Made by a program: the position numbers and the translations under genes
Shown here: positions 56,791 to 64,000 of the stretch, in pieces
Numbering within the stretch: the stretch's first letter is position 1
Layout of the letters: each line of letters starts with the position of its first letter
Notes under the pieces: model-generated
The model's input: the letters and a program-made list of their open reading frames with translations, nothing else
What the model was told of the DNA's origin: nothing
Database searches by the model: none
From: Haliclona indistincta
Lineage: Eukaryota; Porifera; Demospongiae; Haplosclerida; Chalinidae
Length of the DNA: 64,000 nt
NCBI GenBank assembly: GCA_964017065.1
Contig: OZ024785.1
Location: 13,409,592 to 13,473,591 of the forward strand
Direction of reading: 5' to 3'

Positions 56791-57152
56791 CGTGCTCAAC
56801 TAACCATGAACTAACGTAAGCTTACTGACCAATACAATAGCCTGCAGCCAGGTCGATTTCACAGCACGACACGTATGCTTGCTATAATTATGTAAAGTGA
56901 CTCTATACCGGTACATGTTACGTAATGCATCCGTTTGCTCTTCACAGCATGCACTGCAGTACCTTTATATCAACACACGTTTTAGCACTAGACTGAAGAC
57001 ACTTGGGTTTAAAGTCACAAAAACATCCCTATTCAATGCTAATAAAACAACGTGTACTGTCATGCAAACTTCCCAGAGAACTTGTTGATCATTTGAAAAA
57101 ATCAGTTATGAAAACACTGAGTACACAAACAGTATTCATTGTGTCACAAAGG
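56791..57152. other. Intergenic, GPCR promoter side and DIDO-like 3' UTR
   Basis: This 362-base gap separates the GPCR start from the stop of the next minus-strand gene. No exon is seen. It should contain the GPCR promoter and the 3' UTR of the upstream gene. Confidence 0.5.
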
Positions 57153-60100
57153 TCATCTCTTTGACCAAGCTCCTCTACGATGGTAGTCTGGATTCCAATG
57201 ATATTGTTGGTTCTCTTCGCCACCTCCTCTGCTCCAGTCTTGCGATGGTGGTGGTGGGGGCGGCCGCCGGTCCCAGTCATCATAATACTTCCTACCAGAG
57301 CCCCGCCCTCTCTCCCATTGACTCCCGGGATCATTACGATTCCATTGACCCTCACGATCGTAAGGCCGGCCCTCGTATGGTGGATACCCATGGGGATCTT
57401 GGTACTCTTGTTGGTAATAATCATCCTTTCTATGTTGATAGTAAGGATCTTGATTGTATGGAGGACCAGATTGTTGATATGGATACTGAGAGGCGTCTTG
57501 GTCTGGGTGAGGGGGATGGTGATTGGGTGGGTGACCGTAGTCAGGTTGCTGTGATGGTGTGACAGTGGGAGGGTGACTATAGTCTTGTGATGGCGTGACA
57601 GTGGGAGGGTGACTATAGTCTTGTGATGGTGTGACAGTGGGAGGGTGACTATAGTCTTGTGATGGTGTGACAGTGGGAGGGTGATTATAGTCTTTTGATT
57701 GTAATGGTGTATTAGTGGGAGGGTGACTATAGTCTTGTGATGGTGTGACAGTGGGAGGGTGATTATAGTCTTGTGATGGTGTGACAGTGGGAAGTACAGG
57801 AGGAGCAGACGAATCGTGAGAAGGTTTGTCATGTGAGGTGTTCTGATTGTGCGAGGACTGGGTAGGGTCATTTTGTGATGAGTGTGGAGAGGAGGACGGA
57901 GACGATGACACAATTTTTCCTAAAGTTGCTGATATCCTCTCGTCCAGAGTCATTGTTCTCGATCGTGACACCATTGGCTCTTCTTGCTGATCCTTCCCTT
58001 CCTCTCCTGGGGCAGTGATGGACGACATGGCTGACGCTAGCTCCTGTAACTTGTGGTCGCTAAGTTGAGAGAGAATGGATTTGATGCCGGATTGTGATAT
58101 ACTACTCTCATCGGATTTCTCTTGTTTTATCTCAGTGTGGTCACCGTAGAAAGATACTTTTGTTGACGCTGTGTTATTTATAACCGGTGAACTAAGATCT
58201 GGGCTTGGTGAAGTCTGCTCGGTACCGAGAGGCGGTGTGGATCCGCCAAAACCGATCACTTTTTGTTTCTTTTGTTTTGGAGCTCCTGAGAAGTGGGTGG
58301 AGTCTTGATAGCGTTTTCCCTTCAGAGCCGGAGCAGCTGCATTGGATTTAGAAGACTCTTTAGTACTGCATGTGATGACACCAAGAAACATGTTCCTGCG
58401 ATTGGTCGGGAGCCCTGGAAGGAGGGGAAGCAGAGCTCACAGTAAACAGCACACTGTATACATAAAGCTGGGCCCGATATACAAATTCTCTATTTGCTCT
58501 AAGTACAATTTACCCATCGTACAATGCAAAGTTTATTAAACACAAAGACATCCATGCAAAGCAAGTTACACCCTGAAATGTACACTGCCACATGTCAGTA
58601 GTATACAGCGGTTTCACTACTTCTTGCAATCTAAAGCGTCAACCATAGAGTGTAAACCGCTTTCAAGCTGAATCATGCAATGTAATAAACCTTCCAAATA
58701 AGGCACGGATCACGTTTTACGCTTTTGTGACTGTTGCAAGGAGTAATAAAACCACTGTACATGTACTGGCTAAAATCCACATCTGGCTAAAACGAAATGT
58801 CACGCACACTCACTCACCCACCCACCCACCCACTCACTCACTCACTCACTCACTCACTCACTCACACACACTCGCCTGGTCCATTGAATGGCTGTATTGG
58901 TAATGGAACAGGATCGTCATATGACAAAGGAACCAGATACATGTCCTTGATCCCGCCACCAAACCCTGTTTGAAACACTCCGTAACGATGCTTCTCCATG
59001 AAGTAATCCAACATGGTGATATAAGCAGCTCTCTCACTCTTCACACGATCAAGGCAATCAAATCGTATCACTGCTATAACCTGGAGAAAAAGAAGAGCAC
59101 ATGTTTTAAGCTAAGTGAGTTTGAGTCAAACTGCATCAGAGATTATCACCTTGCTGAACTGTATCCTTACAGTTCTAACAACTTCACAGTAATGCTTTTA
59201 TTATACCGAGTCTAAGATTCCCTTCATGCTGTGTGAAAGTTTGAGCACACAGATACCGATAAAGAGGTTTTAACACCTTCACATCAAAGGAGTACCACAC
59301 AGCACACAAATAGCACATAGGTCATGGCTCAAATAAACACCACACTACAATACATTATTTTGTGTACTCAGCACAAGTTCAAAAATTGCACCGTGTAGCT
59401 CAATAGCTACACCTGCGTCTACAAGATGTCACAAGACAGAAAATTTGGATATCTACAGTGTTCTTATTGTTGAAATGGGCCTGCCCGCTATTGTCCCAGT
59501 TGTATGACGACAAGACTCTGTGTGATTCTACATTTCCCTGACCTTGGACGAAGAGCTCTTTATCTTATCGAGATAGTCCCAAACCTGAACGTGAGCTATT
59601 CTGCCGACAATCGTGAGTGTCTCCGGTAAAACCTAAAATGGAGAAAGAAGGAAGAAATAACACCTCAAGTGTCACGTACACCATTACACTGTACAGTAAT
59701 TGAGGAAAACAATGTGAATTTGTACATGCTACACCTTTAAAAATTCCATGTTTTAAAAATCTACAATATTGTCTAGTCTTGTCGTGCTCACTTGTTCTAA
59801 CATGTCGGTTTTTCCAGATACAGCATAAGCTGAAGTCAAGAATGTCTCCATTCCATGCATGGCGATGTAGCCCTTCCATAACGGCTGTTGGGGCAATGGA
59901 GGGCTAGTAGTACTAGTAACAATAGATCTGGGCAGAAGAAATGCACTATAAACAATAATCACCATCAATAATTGAGGTATATGTATTGTATTGTTATAAT
60001 TATGTACTTGTATATAAAACCTTTGAACAAAAAGTATGAAATTTTACAGAATAAGACAGGCGCTATAGTTGGATATGAATGTAATTTCTTTGCACACAAA

Positions 60101-63100
60101 AAGGAAAATTTGGCTGTTTAACCCCCTATGACAATATCCACAGCGCTGTTTGTATATGCTCATGAATTAATCATTAGGTGTGGAAGATATTTGTTAACTT
60201 CCAGCCGTATGATTTCAGCATAATAATTTATTATTTTATCTATCATACTGTAAATGTACGGTAGTACTGTACACAGCTATTGTCATGCATACAATAACAT
60301 ATACTGTGTTGTTGTTACTGACTGTGATGGTACTGTGGTTGCAGAAGCAGTAGGTTGAAGGGTATCTTCTTCAGAATTAGGAGCAGAGCTACACAACATG
60401 GATATACAGACAGTGAACAACACATGAACATGGAGAATGAGCCAACATCACACTGGATGGAACAACATGCAGATTAGGAATCAACCGTGAAACAATGATT
60501 AGGTAAAGCATACATATAATTTAATGTACAATACAACACCAGAAGTAGAGATGTGAGATTGTTATTCAGTTTTAATAACAGAATATAAACATTGGAGCAT
60601 GTTTGAGGTACGTGCACTACGAGCGACTAATTACGACATTGCCTAAAACTTTTTCTCTCAACTATCTGCAACAATTATATATAATTCTGTAGAAAATTGA
60701 CATTTAGATGCTTTCGAAGTTCAATAATTTTGGCGTAATGCTTAGACACATAAAAATGGGTTATCTCAACTAATACAAAAAAGTTTCTCTCTTTTCCCCT
60801 CTCTCTTGTCTCTCCCTCGCTCTCTGTCTCTCTCTCTCTGTCTGTCTACCTCCCTCTCTCTCTCTCCCTCATACCTATCAGAGCCAACAGGAGGTGTAGA
60901 GGTACTCGATGGTTTGCTCTCACTCAATGAAGTTGTCCTTTCTTTGCTAGGAAGAGGAGCCTTACCGAGACAGATGTCACAGTTTTGGTCGAAGATGTGT
61001 AAAGAGTGTTGTGATGTTGTGTTATTGAGTGGGTTCAATATGGTGGGCATGGTCACAATGGGCAGTACTAGTGCTGGTTTGGGTGCAGGTGGGAGGGACG
61101 AGGAGGAGTCAGCGACCTCTTGTGATTTATCTGTTGGTACCTCAGTCTGTGAGAGAGAGACATTAATGCACTTAAGATTAATGCTTTCAAGGAATCGAAC
61201 AATTTTCTGTACGTTTTCATATTTAAAACAAGAGTTCAATGGAACACATACCCTGTGCACAATGCAATGTACAGAAATTGATGTGAATGCTACTCCTAGT
61301 GACTACAGTGAGAACTATTATATTAGAGTTCAGTGAACATGCATTTAATTGTTCGCTCAGTTTCACAATTGTGGCACACCCACATACCGGAATGTTCTAA
61401 TCAGCGATGTTGCTAATACGAATACATGGCCATAGCACGCGACAGGAGACCATCTCGACTTTACAGGCGTCTTTCAAAGAATAAATATTCAACAACCAAG
61501 CTGTTGAGAGCTATTTCATGGCAATCTTCAGGCAGTAAGGCAGTAAACAGCCGCGATTTTTGTACACACACGCACGCACGCACACACACGGACATAGCTA
61601 AACGCTTAACCCTCCGGCTCCTATGCGCCCAGGGTAATTAATACCTAGCGTTACCGCCTGTGAGTGCTGGAACATCAGCTTACAAACACATTGTGCACCA
61701 AACTCACAAACAGATGCTAGACAATTGTTCCAGAGACATCCATGTTACTAAGCTACGACGTGCAGCAACTAAATGAAGTCACACTGACATTATCAAAGGT
61801 CAGTTGCTACAATGAGCCTTGGGGGTTACCATGAAATCCTGTGAGGATGTAGTGTACATGTGTTGGGTATAACCATACTACTACCAGTAGACATGTAGAA
61901 ACATATATCAAAAATGAAGTCACTTTCACCATGAGGTATCTAGCATGTTTGTCATCAAGGGATTCAAAACAGTTTCTACTAGCCCAATGAAATAATTAAG
62001 CTAATTTATGCTCATTTGCTTCTACTCAAATTCTACAGTAAGCTTACTAGTATCTCTAGCCAGCTGGGCTACCAACCTGTACATTTTACTAGCCCAAGAT
62101 AAATTTTACTAGCCTCGGGCTAGCGCTAATTTGAAGCCCTGTTGTCAACAAAAACTGTCTTAATTGCAAACCAGAGGAAACATGGTTCAAATGGCAGAGA
62201 AAACATGTAGTACCAGTGTAGTACTCAGCAAATTAAAAAATCCCACAAAAAGGGAGTATGCATGAGTATGCCTATTATATAATCAGGAGCACATGAACAT
62301 AAGGAGCGTGCAACTTACAGTGCCAACACTTTAATAACTAATGACGTACTTCCGCTTTACCTAAGTATGAACGTACGTCATATCTATTTAACGCGCATTA
62401 CTTGGTAAGTTTACGACAGCGAGCGCGCCTGGTGTTGCTCAGCTTGAACACGGTCATCCCAGCTTTCATTGCGCTCCTCACGGGCGAGTTCTTCACTTGT
62501 TGTAAACGAATCCGCCGGGGAGACAGCATGATCAGCTTTCTCTTGGAGCTGGCCTGACTAAGACGTCGAGGGGTTCGCGCCATCCTCTCTTGCCGCACTT
62601 AGATCTGTTATGTATCACGTGCACAGAACGTACGTTACGCATATTTAATGAAGCACAAAAACTTCCAAATATGGAAGTTCTGAGCACACATCTGTGAATC
62701 TAATTATACACTGTTGGCACTAACGCGCGGTTTACAGTTGCACGCTCCTTCTCTTCATGTGCTCCTGATATAACGATATGTAGGTTTTCACTCAAAGCCA
62801 GAATTCACAATTACAGTAAAACTCTACAGATGGGAAGGGTTAATATCAAATGGGAGGGGTTAATATCAAATGGGAGGGGTTAATATCAAATGGGAGGGGT
62901 CAATGTCAAATGGGAGGGGTTAATATCAAATGGGAGGGGTCAATATCAAATGGGAGGGGTTAATATCAAAAAGCATATCTAAGTTTATACAACGCTCATA
63001 AAGTGATAAGTATGATAGATACATACCGTAGCTGGTTGCTCAATCTCCACTTCTCCCTTGTAGGTCATTTTCCTGATGGTCTGTGATGAGCTAAGGTGCA

Positions 63101-63254
63101 CCTCCTCCTCAGCGACCTCTTTGATCATCTTAAGCTCCTTTCTCATGGTGCTCTCCCTCCATTGGGTCAGCTCCTCTGATGCTAGCTGCTCGGCTGACAT
63201 CCTCACGAACTCTTTACTTGTGATCTCACCAAGTACAACCTTACGAAACAAACC
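57153..63254 (-). CDS. DIDO/PHF3/SPOCD1-family transcription regulator (3' part)
   Basis: Seven exons join in phase: 63254-63027, 61146-60875, 60388-60323, 59927-59792, 59632-59543, 59080-58876 and 58414-57153. They give 752 residues; earlier exons lie beyond the right edge. The first exon is the end of a TFIIS-central domain (GLFRKVVLGEITSKEFVRMS, LASEELTQWRE). The fourth to seventh carry a SPOC domain: LWKGYIAMHGMETFLTSAYA, LTIVGRIAHVQVWDYLDKIK, DMYLVPLSYDDPVPLPIQPF and NRRNMFLGVI. SPOC binds phosphorylated RNA polymerase II tails in PHF3/DIDO1, so a role in transcription elongation or chromatin is inferred. The tail has about seven PTVTPSQDYSHP repeats and ends RG- and proline-rich. The 58876 donor reads CAG/GCGAGT, a GC-AG intron. 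PHD and other N-terminal domains cannot be seen. Confidence 0.88.
57548..57795 (-). repeat. 36-bp coding tandem repeat in the DIDO-like tail
   Basis: About seven units of 36 bases, each encoding a 12-residue PTVTPSQDYSHP unit with minor variants (NHP, NTPLQSKD). DNA-level identity is high (GACAGTGGGAGGGTGACTA recurs on the plus strand), so the array is young and probably length-variable. Confidence 0.9.
58801..58872. repeat. CACT/CACC tetranucleotide microsatellite
   Basis: About 17 CACT/CACC units start just after the GC donor of the DIDO-like intron, 58876 reading leftward. Confidence 0.9.
60784..60870. repeat. CT-rich microsatellite after a DIDO-like donor
   Basis: CTCTCT/CCCT sequence on the plus strand, so GA-rich on the sense strand, directly follows the donor at 60874 (GTATGAGG). 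Confidence 0.85.
62278..62773. mobile_element. 486-bp inverted-repeat element with TATAA target duplication and small basic ORF
   Basis: TATAA flanks both sides (62278-62282 and 62769-62773). The element 62283-62768 begins TCAGGAGCACATGAA and then AAGGAGCGTGCAACT, mirrored at the right end; AGTGCCAACA pairs further in. On the minus strand 62598-62398 is an open frame of 66 codons, or 61 from the second Met (MARTPRRLSQ), rich in Arg and Lys (SPRRIRLQQVK, NTRRARCRKLTK). It looks DNA-binding but matches no transposase I know. Confidence 0.82.
62832..62970. repeat. 20-bp minisatellite, about seven units
   Basis: The unit TGGGAGGGGTTAATATCAAA repeats about seven times with a few changes (GTCAATGTC variants). 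It is intronic. Confidence 0.95.
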
Positions 63255-64000
63255 CTGGAGGAGGAGAAAATGATAAAGTTGACAGTGCTCTGTACACACA
63301 CATGAAAACAGAGTTTTTAACCCTTTAAGCTCCATTTGGCATCATACATACTTCAGTCACCATAACTTAATCAAAAAGTGCCAAAATTAAGCTAAATTGA
63401 AGACCGTAAAAACCCAGTGGTTTTCGACGTGCGTGCACCGCAAACCTTTCGGTACCCAGCATTGGTATGGGTTCTGTACAAATTTCATAATAATATTATT
63501 TTATGAAAATGACCACAGAGAAGACACACGAGATATTCGCGAGAGAATTGGTCAGCATTTACGAGGTTAAAATTCCAGCAAGATAATTAAAGGGTTAACC
63601 AGCGTCATGAGTATAGCTGAATTTAAACTTTTTGTATTAGCATGAGCAACGTGAGGATCAAATTAGTATGTGAAGAACATGTTATTTCTTCTCTTATAAT
63701 GATGATAAGTCCGTAATAGTGTAATAATTATCTGTGCTGAGATACAAAGACTGCGTAGCCTCAGAGCATCTTCTGAATGCAATGTAGAAGCGTAAACAAA
63801 CATGATTTGTGACAATTGCAAATCTCTTGTGTAAATAGAGACAAGCTGTGCTAACAGCAAATTAGGTGCAAGACGATATAAGCAGTTTTTCTTACAAGTT
63901 TCTTCAACATGCAGTACGCTAGCTATTCCAAACTAGCACCGTTTTCTCCTGGCATGTCAAAGTTTATGACCATGTACTAAACTCTGAGTTGGGCCACTCA
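63255..64000. other. Intron of the DIDO-like gene to window edge
   Basis: The TFIIS-central domain is incomplete at its N-terminal side, so an earlier exon must exist, but none with matching sequence is seen before 64000. The rest is AT-rich non-coding DNA. Confidence 0.5.

Larger units (their letters stand above)
61147..63026. other. Large intron of the DIDO-like gene
   Basis: The flanking exons join in phase 0, so no coding exon is required here. It contains CACG/CGCA simple sequence (61564-61590), an inverted-repeat element at 62283-62768, and a 20-bp minisatellite at 62832-62970. Nothing else is recognised. Confidence 0.6.

Noticed and set aside
57089..57913. 274-codon minus-strand His/Thr-rich frame and plus-strand frames at 57161-57562
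   Set aside because: Alternative-frame readings of the 36-bp coding repeat in the DIDO-like tail.
62832..62970. Regular 20-bp repeats as a possible CRISPR array
   Set aside because: Units abut without spacers and the genome is animal; it is a minisatellite.
1..64000. tRNA or rRNA genes
   Set aside because: No cloverleaf with A and B boxes or rRNA segment was recognised by eye; a dedicated scan could still find a diverged tRNA.

Overview
The window is metazoan nuclear DNA: AT-rich, with short spliced exons bounded by GT-AG introns, compact gene spacing, AATAAA signals, and many small inverted-repeat transposons and microsatellites. The gene content is animal: an IRS/DOK-type docking protein, an adhesion GPCR, a DIDO/PHF3-type SPOC protein, NUP42, ERICH3 and tandem Death-NACHT-LRR receptors. 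Together with the very compact layout, this fits a demosponge, with an Amphimedon-like species my best guess. The organism is inferred; no search was run. Exon structures are my own joins, accepted only where splice sites and reading phase agree.

Layout. 1-8.6 kb: the 3' part of an unrecognised + strand gene whose introns carry expanded pyrimidine microsatellites. 8.6-13.5 kb: a four-exon PH-PTB docking protein with PI3K-type YxxM and Grb2-type YxN motifs. 13.5-17.6 kb: repeat-rich DNA with a duplicated 0.6-kb block, hairpins, a foldback element and the end of an unrecognised gene. 17.6-18.3 kb: a two-exon GNAT acetyltransferase.

18.5-45.0 kb is a tandem NLR cluster on the + strand: NLR1, a 5'-truncated NLR pseudogene, NLR2, NLR3, and NLR4, which is frameshifted between NACHT and LRR. 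The intact copies share one plan: a tiny first exon, a Death-domain exon, and one long NACHT-LRR exon, with every intron in phase 1. The Death exon is almost invariant, even at synonymous sites, while the NACHT-LRR exons have diverged into two subgroups. Remnants of the last NUP42 exon lie downstream of NLR3 and of the pseudogene, so the duplicated unit included the NLR4/NUP42 boundary. Transposons, a three-copy 508-bp tandem repeat and duplicated 3' flanks fill the gaps.

45.0-48.5 kb: NUP42 on the - strand, tail to tail with NLR4. 48.7-52.0 kb: ERICH3-like, divergent from NUP42 across about 210 bp. 52.1-56.8 kb: a 21-exon adhesion GPCR on the - strand, tail to tail with ERICH3. 57.2-63.3 kb: a DIDO/PHF3-family gene on the - strand (TFIIS-central domain, SPOC domain, repetitive tail) that continues past the right edge.

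The neighbours do not form one pathway. The coherent unit is the NLR cluster, presumably cytosolic innate immune sensors, which shows duplication, exon homogenisation and decay in one place.
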